From Phlebotomus papatasi (lineage: Eukaryota; Arthropoda; Insecta; Diptera; Psychodidae): a stretch of 64,000 nt of DNA. The stretch is taken from the NCBI RefSeq assembly GCF_024763615.1, contig NC_077223.1, positions 3,968,001 through 4,032,000 of the forward strand. The letters run 5' to 3'. A model generated the notes under the pieces. It was not told the origin of the DNA and did not search any database. It saw only the letters and a list, made by a program, of their open reading frames with translations. Of this stretch, positions 35,401 through 43,810 are shown in pieces. How positions within the stretch are numbered: the stretch's first letter is position 1; each line of letters starts with the position of its first letter. Made by a program: the position numbers and the translations under genes.

Positions 35401-37969
35401 ATTCTGCCCTAAAGAATATTGTCTCATAGAACGGAAAAAACATCAAATTCATGCAAAAATTGGTTTGGTGCCGCAATTTTTTGATTTTTATTATCCACGT
35501 GTAAAAAAAGCAATGAAGGCGTAAAATAGCAATGACCATGTAGAAAAGCCCAGTCTGTTCGCTGTGATTATCAAGCAAAAATTGCAACTTCGAACTACAA
35601 ATTATTCAATTTTAAATTCCATGCAAATATCCATTTAAAATTTCCTTACTCTAATTACTTTTGTCCTGCTCTACATTGTTTTTTTGTTCATTTGGTATCT
35701 ACAATCTTTTTGCATGTTCTCATTGCGAAGCTTTTCATCAGCCAATGTCGTATAAGGACTGAAAAAAATATTCAATGTATAGAATGGTTGATGGAAATGA
35801 TAATTTAATAATTTAAAATCCATTTCTGTTAGTAGAACAAACACGTCAAACTTTAATGCTGTTCAAACGCTGTTCAAGGGGTGATTCATAAAAATTTAGA
35901 GTGACTCGAGTTCCTCGAGTTCCTCGTGGGTTCCTAGAAAAATACATGGGTTCCCCGGGTTCCTTCAAAAATGAATTGGTTCTGCGTGAGTTCCCTCAAA
36001 AAATAAATAAGTTCCGCGGGGGTTCCTTTAAAAATGAATGGGTTCCCATAAGTTCCCTAAAAAAGTGTGACTTCCTCGTGTTCCCTGAAAAAAAAAAAAA
36101 TACATGGACTCCCCGGGTTCCCTGATAATATACATGAATTCCCTGAAAAAATATATGGGTTCCCCGGGCTCCTTGAAAAATGAATGGATTCCCCGTGAGT
36201 TCCCTGAAAAAATGTATCGAGTTCCCCAGATTCCCAGTGGGTTCCCAGAAAATTGTATGGGTTCCCTAGGTTCCTGAAAAATACATGGGTTCCGCGGGTT
36301 CCCTGGAAAACGTATGAGTTCCCTGAAGAAAAATACATGAGTTTCCTGACAAAATTAATGGGTTCCCCATGAGTTCCCTGAAAAATGTATCAGTTCCCCA
36401 AGTTCCCCGTGGGTTCCCTGAAAAATGTATGGGTTCCCCGAGGTCCCTGAAAAAAGTTTATGGGATCCCCTGGTTCCCTGAAAAATGTACGAGTTCCCAG
36501 GCTTTCTTGAAAAAAATACATGGGCTCTTCGAGTTCCCTGAAAAAAACACATGGGCTCTCCGGCGGGTTCCCTGCAAATGAATGGGTCCCCCGTAAGTTC
36601 CATGAAAAATGTATGAGTTCTCCAGGTTCCTCGTGGGTTTCTTGAAAAATATATGAGTTCCCCGAGGTCCCTGAAAAAAATTCATGGGATCCCCCGCTTC
36701 CCTGAAAAATGTACGAGTTCCTAGGCTTCCCTATAAAAATACATGGATTCCCCAGATTCCCTAAAAAAAAATACATGGGCTCCCCGGGTTCCCTGAGAAA
36801 TGTATTGGTTTCCCGTAAGTTCCCTGAAAAATGTATGAGTTCCCCAGGTTCCCTAAGGGTTCTTTGAAAATTGCACTGGTTCCCCGAGTTCCCCGAAGAA
36901 AAATGCATGGGTTTCCTGACAAAATTAATGGGTTCCCCATGAGTTCCCTGAAAAAAATGGGTTTCCTGAGTTTCTTGAAAAATTATTAGGTTCCCGGCAA
37001 GTTCCCTAAAAAATATATGGGTTCCCCAAGATCCCTGAAAAAATAGGTAGGATTCCCGAGTTCCCTAAAAAATGTTTAAGTTCCAGGCTTCCCTGAAAAA
37101 ATACATGGGGTCCTCGAATTTCCTGAAAAAAATACATGGGTTCCCCGGGTTCCCTGAAAAATGTATGAGTTTTCTCAGGCTTTCCTGGAAAAATACATGG
37201 GATCCCCGAGTTCCCTGAAAAGAAATATGTGTTCCCCGGGTTCCTTGGAAAATTATTTAAGTTATTAAATTAATTAATTAAGTTCCCAAAAATTGTATGG
37301 GTTCGCCGAGGTCCCTGACAAAATACATGGTTTGCTCGAGAGTTCCCTGAAGGAATGTATGAGTTTCCTGAGTTCCCTGACCAGATAGTCTCGAGTTTTC
37401 CGACATGAATTACCCCTTGGTTCAAATCACGTAATTGTCTGGAAGCATGAGAGATTGTGACATGAAAATGTTGTGTGGAATTCTTGGAATAGCAAAATGT
37501 TCGCTGACAATTTTTCTTGCAAACATTTTCCTTTTGGCAGATTCAAGGGCCAAATCTCACGACACCTCGTTCAAATGTCTCAGCTGTGGTTGTAAAGGAC
37601 AAGCTTTATGCTGTCGGTGGATTTTCTGGGAAAACATTCCTCAATACAATCGAATACCTTGATCCCAATACCAACGAATGGACCACTTTTGTGGCTCAGG
37701 CAGCTGCGGAGGAGGGAGCAAAGGTGGCTGAGGCGGAGGAGGATGGTGTCAATGGCAAGGATATGAATGGATCATCTGTGACGACAAATGGTTCCAATGG
37801 CACGACAAATGGCAATTCTGAGGTCACAAATGGCATCAATGGTCACAGTGACAGGATCGTCATCAATGGCGATGCCATGGAGAGGAAATTGTCCATTGCA
37901 AAGGAGTACAATAGCTTCGGGGAGGCCGTCAGTGAGGCTCACAATGGCGATGAAATTGTTAGCAATTGA
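20345..37969 (+). CDS. IVNS1ABP: BTB-BACK-Kelch protein, IVNS1ABP orthologue (six coding exons)
   Basis: Join 20345-20455, 23753-23836, 24243-24548, 27446-28145, 31698-32311 and 37541-37969, giving about 747 aa; all junctions are GT-AG and in phase. An N-terminal BTB domain (roughly residues 25-140; HRNVLACVSPYLMELF) is followed by BACK (about 145-250). A linker leads to six Kelch blades (about 384-650; CGGYDRGECLRLVE, AVGGSNGTTELDTVE, CIGGWNGQSG, AVGGSDAWNCLSSCEVY, AIGGSDGSHSLSTTEIY, AVGGFSGKTFLNTIEY). The AWNCL and DGSHS blades and the RSNAGVCALNGK segment match vertebrate IVNS1ABP closely. That family is known for actin stabilisation and cullin-3 adaptor links; its role in this organism is inferred. 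The start at 20345 sits 8 bp inside the exon and gives the family-like N-terminus. The C-terminal ~90 residues are an Asn/Gly/Thr-rich extension absent from the human protein. The large introns are full of mobile elements. Confidence 0.93.
20886..21661. mobile_element. TIR element with internal ACACTATTATAGT repeats
   Basis: Left end CTACACATTAAAAAAATGTG; right end TTTTTTTTACTGTGTAG. The interior repeats CACTATTATAGTGTG and its inverse many times. It lies in intron 1 of the Kelch gene and has no ORF. Confidence 0.7.
21408..21425 (+). repeat. recurrent 18-bp motif TATACTTCAGTCGAGATG
   Basis: The same 18-mer occurs at 26200-26217 and 34116-34133. Its first 15 bases occur at 39014-39028, and a 12-bp inverse at 34079-34090. 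Function unknown; probably a mobile-element segment. Confidence 0.6.
21688..22510. repeat. end of TAGGTGAGATTCTTAA family plus duplicated spacer
   Basis: 21688-21790 matches the inverse of the right end of the 10325-12111 element. Beyond it, TGGTGACCAATTTTTAATTT recurs at about 21790 and 22370 and starts two similar ~150-bp segments. Between them, AGAATGAGATAGTCATATGC is the inverse of a nearby segment. Confidence 0.6.
23081..23205 (+). repeat. tRNA-derived SINE
   Basis: An A-box-like TGTGTAAACGGTAAGAGCG and, about 70 bp on, a B box, AGTTCGAGTCC. Spacing suggests a class II-like tRNA head. Minus ORFs here are shadows. It lies in intron 1 of the Kelch gene. Confidence 0.6.
23753..23836 (+). 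CDS. IVNS1ABP: IVNS1ABP coding exon 2
   Basis: 28 residues of the BTB domain (VGNTDIHAHRNVLACVSP). Acceptor TTGATGCAG, donor CAG|GTAAGA, phase 0 at both ends. HAHRNVLACVSPYL is the BTB signature. Confidence 0.9.
24243..24548 (+). CDS. IVNS1ABP: IVNS1ABP coding exon 3
   Basis: 102 residues finishing BTB and entering BACK (LVDYAYTATLEI, LVKDVYLAAWKLRMDRV). Acceptor AAATAAG, donor CAG|GTAAGT, phase 0. Intron 2, before it, is only about 406 bp. Confidence 0.92.
24600..25300. repeat. decayed foldback relic in intron 3
   Basis: GGAACTTGGCCCACAAAAAT on the left and GGTGGGCCAAGTATTAGTTT on the right are inverted. They resemble the core of the GTTATCACACTTGCAC MITE family. No coding potential. Confidence 0.4.
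25610..26700. repeat. array of TTGGAACAAATT / GTGTCCGTGGACGAGC units
   Basis: GTGTCCGTGGACGAG occurs at about 26088, 26539 and 26638, each followed by TTTTTGGAACAAAT-like sequence and ATATTGGGTATCTTTTT. The region 25610-25900 carries the same words inverted. The several ~95-aa ORFs arise from the repeat. Confidence 0.55.
26890..27320. repeat. ATTCTTATTTTAATACG-rich repeat
   Basis: Many copies of TCTTATTTTAATAC and its inverse TTAAAATAAGAATG. It ends in TTTCTCTCAGTGTA, a MITE-like terminus. No matching left end was found. Confidence 0.45.
27446..28145 (+). CDS. IVNS1ABP: IVNS1ABP coding exon 4
   Basis: 233 codons plus one base: BACK helices, a less conserved linker and the first half of Kelch blade 1 (GLGVAELDGKLLVCGGYDR). 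Acceptor TTCCCAG, donor AGAG|GTGAGT, phase 1. GC-richer than its surroundings, as expected for coding sequence. Confidence 0.93.
28633..28870. mobile_element. truncated CAAGGGGT-type element with CGAAACCCGAGA repeats
   Basis: Starts CAAGGGGTGCCTCATATTGA, matching the left end of the 52202-52452 element. GTGAAACCCGAGAAACC-like words follow. No right terminus was found, so it is truncated or decayed. In intron 4 of the Kelch gene. Confidence 0.6.
29253..29394 (+). mobile_element. probable LINE 3' end with (TTA)n tail
   Basis: A GC-rich block (GCCGTTTGGCTTCGGAGGCT, GAGACGGCGGCGGACGCATG) ends GTTGAATAAA followed by about eight TTA units. GC-rich 3' UTR plus microsatellite tail is typical of non-LTR retrotransposons. 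No protein is visible, so the class is uncertain. Confidence 0.5.
29700..29850. repeat. repeat family A, short internally deleted copy
   Basis: GGCAAAGCGTCCCTGCTTTG at its head and ATCTCTTACCGTTTGCTCTC at its tail match family A. The middle is missing. Confidence 0.6.
29898..31341 (-). mobile_element. piggyBac-like element, internally deleted
   Basis: Flanked by TTAA at 29898-29901 and 31338-31341, with inverted ends CCCTTTAAGGACGA and TTGTCCTTAAAGGG. TGGGTCATATATGACCCA, a perfect 18-bp palindrome, occurs subterminally at 30034-30051 and 30968-30985; a variant is at 31305-31322. The minus strand holds an acidic N-terminal ORF and a frame-shifted C-terminal cysteine-rich tail of the piggyBac type. 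The catalytic middle is absent. It lies wholly in Kelch-gene intron 4. Confidence 0.85.
30310..30695 (-). pseudogene. piggyBac-type transposase remnant
   Basis: ATG at 30695 opens a 115-codon acidic frame (EDIDDADNLVLNESD...). In another frame, from about 30417 to a TAA at 30310-30312, the strand reads RKKYYKTNCVSEACDIYLCV followed by CEICFDEYHKN. This matches the cysteine-rich C-terminal end of piggyBac transposases (C..C, LCV, CF..YH). A frameshift separates the two, and the DDE catalytic core is not present. It is therefore a non-functional, internally deleted copy. Confidence 0.75.
31698..32311 (+). CDS. IVNS1ABP: IVNS1ABP coding exon 5
   Basis: Two bases complete the split Gly codon, then 204 codons cover the rest of blade 1 through blade 5. 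Acceptor TTTGCAG, donor TTTGG|GTAAGT, phase 0. Confidence 0.95.
33331..33506. mobile_element. 176-bp TIR MITE (GGGAAAG.GC.CTAC)
   Basis: Left end GGGAAAGTGCACTACTTTTG; right end CGAAGGTAGCGTGCTTTCTC, inverse with mismatches. Fragments of the same family are at about 16812-16860, 17300-17345, 29553-29610 and 29855-29895. Confidence 0.75.
33638..34323. mobile_element. TIR element rich in AACTCTTTT repeats
   Basis: Left end ACTCAGAAAAATAATCGAG; right end TTTTTTCTTAGAGT. The interior repeats GAGTTAAAAATAACTC-type words in both orientations. It interrupts another foldback whose pieces flank it (about 33583-33636 and 34324-34670). Confidence 0.65.
34324..34670. repeat. foldback of TTTACGAACAAATG words
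   Basis: TACAAACATTTGTTCGTAAA in the left half is mirrored by TTTACGAACAAATGTTTGTA in the right half, centred near 34520. GAACAATGTTTGTGAAAAAA is likewise paired. Confidence 0.75.
34672..35572. mobile_element. nested foldback complex, three inverted repeats
   Basis: Outer arms at about 34672-34817 and 35410-35572 pair (AGCGAACAGACTGGGCTTTT with AAAAGCCCAGTCTGTTCGCT). Inside lie a smaller foldback at about 34815-34957 (TATTAGTAAAATTG / AAATTTTACTAATG) and a 450-bp foldback at about 34959-35408. The latter has ~200-bp near-perfect arms (GGGCAGAATCACATTGACAG / CTGTCAATGTGATTCTGCCC). No ORF of interest. Confidence 0.85.
35875..37419. mobile_element. hAT-like TIR element filled by a ~30-bp minisatellite
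   Basis: Termini CAAGGGGTGATTCAT (35875-35889) and ATGAATTACCCCTTG (37405-37419) are inverse with one mismatch. Nearly all the interior is dozens of imperfect units built from GGGTTCCCTGAAAAATGTAT followed by GAGTTCCCC. The same termini bound a different ~30-bp array at 52202-52452. No clean 8-bp target duplication is visible here (nearest GTTCAAAC/GTTCAAAT, offset by 6 bp). The ORFs of up to 172 codons are repeat read-through. It lies at the end of Kelch-gene intron 5, 121 bp before the last exon. Confidence 0.8.
37541..37969 (+). CDS. IVNS1ABP: IVNS1ABP final coding exon
   Basis: 142 codons plus TGA at 37967-37969. Blade 6 (LTTPRSNVSAVVVKDKLYAV) is followed by an Ala/Glu run, an NG/TNG low-complexity stretch and a short hydrophilic tail. 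The acceptor CTTTTGGCAG lies 121 bp after a minisatellite-bearing element. A candidate AATAAA is at 38375-38380. Confidence 0.92.
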   Translation: MQGPNLTTPRSNVSAVVVKDKLYAVGGFSGKTFLNTIEYLDPNTNEWTTFVAQAAAEEGAKVAEAEEDGVNGKDMNGSSVTTNGSNGTTNGNSEVTNGINGHSDRIVINGDAMERKLSIAKEYNSFGEAVSEAHNGDEIVSN

Positions 37970-38335
37970 TGAAGAGAATGAAGGTAATGAAAAAGCCATA
38001 ATTTTGACACTATAAGAATTTGGTTTTTTAATGGATATAAATCATAATTTTCTAATTAGAAATAATTGCTTGAATTGTACGTAAAAAAAACAATAAGAAC
38101 TAGTGAGATGGAAATCTTAATGAATGTCGTCAACTAATATTATTTGAAAGAAAAAACTTCATAGTTCTTAAGGAAAAACACTTTACAAACTCTTACACTT
38201 TTACCTGGGGGATCATTTGTAGAGAAAATTGCTGTATTTCCTTTAAAAAAAACCAAGAGTCAGGAAAAAAACAGAATTTTCAAAAGTTTTTATGGTTTTC
38301 TGAAAATTGAAAGTAATTTTTGAATTTGCCGCAAC

Positions 38336-39070
38336 TTCATCTGACATTGCCTTCCTTTACATTTTATAATTAATAATAAAAAAATCAAATATCAAAAATT
38401 TCAAAATTAATATTCTCGATATATTTTCGGTTTCATCTTAAACTTCAGGATGCAAAAAGGTAAAATTTCATAACCATTCCTTAAAATCTTCCCTAAGAAA
38501 TAATAAGCCACGCCCACTTCTTTCAAATTTCCTTAAGGAACCAATGTTTAATACCATAAAAGTGATATTTTTTATAAGAAAAATGAATAATAGACAAATT
38601 CCAGACAAGAAAAGATTTAAAAAAAATCAGTTACTCGTGGAATTCGAACAGTAGATACTTTGAGTGCGCGTGCTTCCTTTAAGAAAAAAAGAGACGGAGC
38701 ATTATACAAGGACGACTTTCAATAAAGCCTTTCGTTTCTAAGTTGCATTCTTTCTATGTATTTCTTGCAGCTTTGTATTTATTTTTCGTTTTAACATTTT
38801 TTAAATAGATTTTTGAACAGTGCCTGCAGTCGGTTAGTCAGTGCTAGTTTTATAACTGCAAGGTCATGAGTTCGAGCCTGATGAACTTCAATTTTTTTTT
38901 GACAGAACAGCTACAAATTTGTTTTAGGATTAATTATTGGCAATATCAGTAACACAAAAATTAATCCAAAATATCACTGAAGCCAGTATGAAACGAATTT
39001 TACCGTGAAGCGATATACTTCAGTCGAGCAAAATTTTTGTCGAATCCTAAGGAAGCAATGTCAGATGAAG
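38336..39070. repeat. region bounded by a 20/21-bp inverted pair
   Basis: CTTCATCTGACATTGCCTTC at 38336 and GAAGCAATGTCAGATGAAG ending at 39070 are inverse. Between them lie a tRNA-like SINE and AT-rich DNA. Whether this is one element is uncertain. Confidence 0.4.
38825..38905 (+). repeat. tRNA-derived SINE head
   Basis: A-box-like TGCAGTCGGTTAGTCAGTGC, then B box AGTTCGAGCCTG, with spacing about right for a tRNA. A run of nine T follows, as in a pol III stop. Confidence 0.55.
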
Positions 39071-39394
39071 AAGCCCCCTAAATTTACAAATTTATAATTC
39101 CGCAGTAATTCTTTTCATTACTCTGAACAATGGGTTTGTAACGAAATGTACATAATTAAGTACTTTCTCAGGAATTTTTTGAGAAAAAAACTTAAAAAAA
39201 TGAGCATTTAATACAAATCCTGATTTTCAGAGCATACATTTTTTAAAATTTTGTTATTAAATGAATCTCAATTGCCTTTTAAGATAAATTGATTTTCAGT
39301 GTTTTTTAATTCGATTTTGTACATCTTAAACGGGTTGGAAATTATTATTATTTTACGAAAGAAACTGTGAAGCTTATGGTTTACGCGAGTGCAG

Positions 39395-41290
39395 TTTTGC
39401 AAAGATCGTGTGGATAAGTTGGTCGAGACACATTGTCTGCAAAGAGATGGTGTGGATTTATCGGTCTTTTACAAAGATCGTGCCGATTTTTTCAGATCTT
39501 TACGATTTGCTAACCTTAGTAAAGGTTATTCAGGTCTATTGTTCTTTCAAAAAATGTCCAAAAATGGAGATGTCCCGATTTCCAACCTGTCGATCTTTTT
39601 CTAAGCATCGTGCTGACCTGTCTATATCATCAAAAATCGTGCCAATCTGTTCATCTTTGCAAAATTCCTTGTTTCGATCTATCGATCTTTCCAAAGATCG
39701 TACTGATCGGTCTATCTTTGCAAAGATTGTGTCGATCTGTCGGTCTTATTTCGGATTTTTTCGCTTTTTCGATCTTTTCAAAGATCGTACCTTCCGGTCC
39801 ATTTACAAATATCGTTCCGATTGATTCACTCGGATTGATTCACTTGGTGAGAAATTGTGACAAAAATTTCGTTAAAAACGTTTCGACTCCAGCAGACTTC
39901 AGCAGATATTCTTCCGGTCAGTTGATGTTTTGAAAAGGACACGGATCTGTCGGGCTTAGCAAAGGTCGTGCAAGTCTATCAATATTTCTAATGGATGTGC
40001 TGTCAACCGATCGGCCTTATTGTGTCGATTTAATAATATTAGCAAAAATCATCCCAACGTATTGATCTTTTGTAAAGATTGTTCCACTCTGTCGATGTTT
40101 TCAAAAATGGTACTAGATTATGCCGATGTGTCGGCTTTTTGCCAAGATTGTTTCACTCTGTCGATCTTTGCAAAGATTATTCCGATTTGTCGATCTTATC
40201 ATGGATCGTGCAGACTGGTCTACTATTGCAAAGATCATGCCGTTTATCCAAATTTGTTCCAATATGCACAATTTTACAAAGATCATGCCGATCTGTTGAT
40301 CTGACCAAGATCGACAAGATCGTTCCGATATAAACAATTTTGTAAAGATTGTTCCGATTTGCCAATCTTTTCAATGATCGTGTAGATCAGTCTCTCTTTG
40401 CAAAGATTGTGTCGATCTGTCGATCTTTGCCAAAATTGTTTCGATATGAACAATTTTCTGTGGATTGTTCCGATTTGTCGATCTTTGCAAAGATCGTGCT
40501 AACTGGTCTATCCGATCGTACCTTTCTATCAATTTACAAACATCGTTTCGATATGAACAATTTTTTGTAATAGTTCCGATTTGTCGATCTTTCCCAAAAT
40601 TGTTTAGCTCTGTCGATCTTTATAAAGATCGTGCCGTTCTGTCCATTTAAGATCGTACCGATATGATCAATTTAGCAGATTTTCCCGATCTGTCGATCTT
40701 TGAAACGATCATGCCGTTATATCCAAAATCATTCCAATGTGAACGGTTTTGGAAAGTTTGTTTTCATCTGTCGATCTTACTAAAGATCATTCAGATTGGT
40801 CTATCTATGAAAAGGTCGTATTGTTCTATATGTTCTATCCTTTACAATTTTTTTTAACGATTTATCGATCTTTCAGATCGTGCAGATCTGATTGTTTTTC
40901 GCAAAATTGTCCCGATTTGTCGATCCTTTCAAAGATCTTATGCATTTGTCATCTTTTTCGAAGATCATGGTGATCTGTCAAACTTGGAAAATATCGCATC
41001 GGTATGTCCGGTCTATCGTGTCGATAAAAAAATCCTATCGATATGACGATTTTTTGTCAAAATTGTTCTGATTTATCGATTTATCGGACTCTATCCAAAG
41101 ATCGAAAGATATTGCAGGTTTGTCGATCTTTTCCCAAGATCGCACTGACTTGTCAATCTTGAGCAAAATTCATGCCGATCGATCTATCTGTCCAAAGATC
41201 CAAAGATCTTGTAGCTTTGTCGATCTTTTGCTAAGATCGCATTTACCTGGATCTTACCGATCTAACCGATCTTGAGCGAAATTCGTGCAG
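39395..41290. repeat. 1.9-kb GATC-rich minisatellite, ~29-bp unit
   Basis: Imperfect units built from TCGATCTTTGCAAAGATCG followed by TGCCGATCTG run through the region. GATCTTTGCAAAGATC is a perfect 16-bp palindrome. Units diverge strongly, so the array is old. Short direct repeats TGAAGCTTATG flank it (about 39369 and 41467). The ORFs of 60-140 codons on both strands are repeat read-through. Confidence 0.85.
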
Positions 41291-43566
41291 ATCTGTCAAT
41301 TTGTTCCATCAAATCGTCGACAATTTGTATTTGACAGTTCAGAAAGGCAGCCATACTTATTCATTCTTCGTTGCTTCAAAGCTTTTCAGAATATACCAAT
41401 TTCGTCAAATCACCGCAGGAAGCGCTGTAATTGCATTTTTTCGATCTTTAAGCATTTGCTTCATCATGAAGCTTATGCTTCACGTGCATTACTTAACAAT
41501 CCAAAAGGCAATTGAGAATTTAACTTTTTTAAAGAGTATTTTGCTTTATCGGAATGATAGATTTTTACCACCAAGTTGATGGCCTTTATAGATAAAAATT
41601 TGTTGGAGTCACGAGGACGAAAAAAAGGATGAATTTGGACAAAAGAAAGGTATGGAATTTTTCTAATTATTGCTTTTATTTTGAAATTGTATAAATTTTC
41701 TTGAGTGTTGTACAGACACAAAACACATTACCAATCAGCTGAGAAAATGTTTCAGTTTTGTTTTTTTCTGTGTGAGTTGTACGGAGAAGCAGAGGGATTT
41801 TTTCCATAGAAGAGATTGCAAACAGGGAATTTTTCCAAGAAAAAAAATCGACATAATTGTGTCTTCATTGAATTTGCTGCCATTTTTACATGTTAACTAA
41901 ATATGTCCAATTTTATTGAGAATATTTAAAAAACAAAAATACTGTATTTTAGTCCGGAAAAGAATTTTTCTATCCACCAATTTTTGATGCAAAAGGGATT
42001 GCTGGACATCTCACTAACTGATGCATTTTCTTCAGCTGATTGCAAAAAAAAAAGAATTGTTGATATCTTTGAGAAAAAAGGGGGAAATCCTATTTAAAAA
42101 AAAATTACCAGCATATTAAAAATATAAAAAGGAAATCATAGCAATTTGAAAAAAAAGAAATGGAACAATATTGTATTAAAAAAAAAGAGATTAAAAAATT
42201 TATTACCTATGAGAAGCTCATTATTAAAATATTAACTCACGATATTGATGTGTGTGAAATTTAATTTCAGTCACTTTAAAAATTGTGATGGAGAAAAATT
42301 AAATTGATAAAAAAGAAAATTTAAAAAAGAAAGTGAGGAGTGTGAAAAAAAAACAGAAAAGAAACAAAATAGACTGAGAGGAATTTATTATTTAAAAAAA
42401 AAATGAAAATGAATAAAAGAGAAAAACTACATTTATTAAATCATAGAGATTTTAATGGAACATTTCCAATATTTGAAAAAGGATCATTAAAAAAATATTG
42501 AAAAGAAAAAAAATCAAATTGACATAGAAAAAAATCGAGATTTTGGGAATATTTTCTATTGCTGCAATTCTTTTTGTGATGCACACCTTTTTTAAAGGAG
42601 AATGATACAAAAGACAATTTGACAGAGTGTTAGACGTATAATTTATTGTCTTAAATTTTGAAGATAAAAAAAAACACAAAAAAAAGAAAAAAATGAATGT
42701 TGTAAGAGTAGATGAAAAATCTTACTAATATCATAAAAATTAAGGGAAATAAAAAGGAAACTAATTTACTTTATTGGAATTCCAAAAAATAAAAAAAAAT
42801 TGGAACTGCAGTAGAGTAAAAAAGAATCCTGAAAAAAAGTTTATTCTTCAGAAAAAAAAGAAACATTTTTAAAATAAATCATTTCCTCACTTAAAGGAAA
42901 AAATAAATAAATCAATTTTGATTTAAGTGTGATTTTACATTGAAGCAAACAAAAAAGCATGAAACTATCTACTTGAAAAACATTATACAACTAGTGTTGA
43001 ATGGTATAAAACAGAAAAAAAAATGATAAGAAATATTAAAAGACCCAAAAACAGATTAAAAATTTATGTTTCTCTCATGATTTCAGACAAAAAAAAGATC
43101 CTGATTGAGAAAAAAGCGCGCCATAAAGTTGTGCAAAAATGGTCTTTTTCCTAATATTTCTGGAAGAAATCAGAGAAAAAAAAAACAGAAAAGTAATAAA
43201 GATGCTTTAATACTACTATCAAAGTGTCGTAGGAAATTGAAGAAGAGGCAAGTAAGTGAGGAATCTCAGATCGACGTTGAAAGAGTGCAAAATCGCGATA
43301 GGAAAGGTCACGATCCCAGCGACTATTGAGCCTGCTATTGAGTTAGCGATTGTGGTTGGGAAGAGCGCGTGCTGGAAAGAGGACACAGAGATGATTTGAT
43401 GACGGATTGATCGCAAATATGGTAAGTTTTGACCTAAATGCAACAAAGTTATTCCAACTTGTCCCTAAAATTCAGCACTGCGTCATAACTCAAACAAATT
43501 TGTCAGTGAATGAAATATAGTGAGTGGTATGATGAAATATTTTAAGGCCGCAGCATATTGGTAACT
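41291..43566. other. no gene recognised; long A-rich purine tracts
   Basis: From about 41760 to 43300 the plus strand is extremely A/purine-rich (GAAAAAAAAG runs). A lysine-rich ORF at 43105-43329 follows from that composition. No domain, splice structure or repeat was recognised. Confidence 0.4.
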
Positions 43567-43580
43567 AATAAAATATTATT

Positions 43581-43766
43581 TGTAAATGTTTGTGCCGAAA
43601 CAGGTATGAAGGTGAACGTGGGTAAGTCGGAAGTAATGGTGATTTCCCGACACACCCGAACATCTTCCTGAAGTGGCGGAGGACCGACAGGCGTGGGCTG
43701 CTAGATTGGATGTCATGGGCCCGCGACCCCAATAGGGATAAGCGGTTGAAAATGAATGAATGAATG
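43581..43766 (+). mobile_element. 186-bp LINE insertion with RT fragment and perfect 14-bp TSD
   Basis: AATAAAATATTATT occurs on both sides (43567-43580 and 43767-43780). The insert reads GMKVNVGKSEVMVIS, the conserved segment after the LINE reverse-transcriptase palm. After a frame change it continues LPEVAEDRQAWAARLDVMG to a stop, as at the C-terminus of RTE-like ORF2. It ends in GAAT repeats. It is 5'-truncated and internally deleted. Confidence 0.85.
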
Positions 43767-43810
43767 AATAAAATATTATTGACAAAGGGAAAAAGTAAAA
43801 TTAAAAAGGG

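Noticed and set aside
36390..36908. 172-codon minus ORF and its neighbours in 35.9-37.1 kb
   Set aside because: Pure read-through of the GGTTCCCTGAAAAAT minisatellite. Composition is periodic with no domain.
38825..38905. Functional tRNA gene
   Set aside because: B-box-like and A-box-like blocks exist, but no proper acceptor stem or anticodon arm could be folded by eye. Better explained as a SINE head.
39408..39824. 138-codon plus ORF in the GATC array
   Set aside because: Translation of a satellite. Several frames are equally open.
39395..41290. CRISPR-like appearance of regularly spaced repeats
   Set aside because: Eukaryotic context with spliced genes, degenerate contiguous repeats, no unique spacers of constant length and no cas genes.
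43105..43329. 74-codon Lys/Arg-rich plus ORF
   Set aside because: Lies in an A-rich tract that forces Lys codons. No splice or promoter context.
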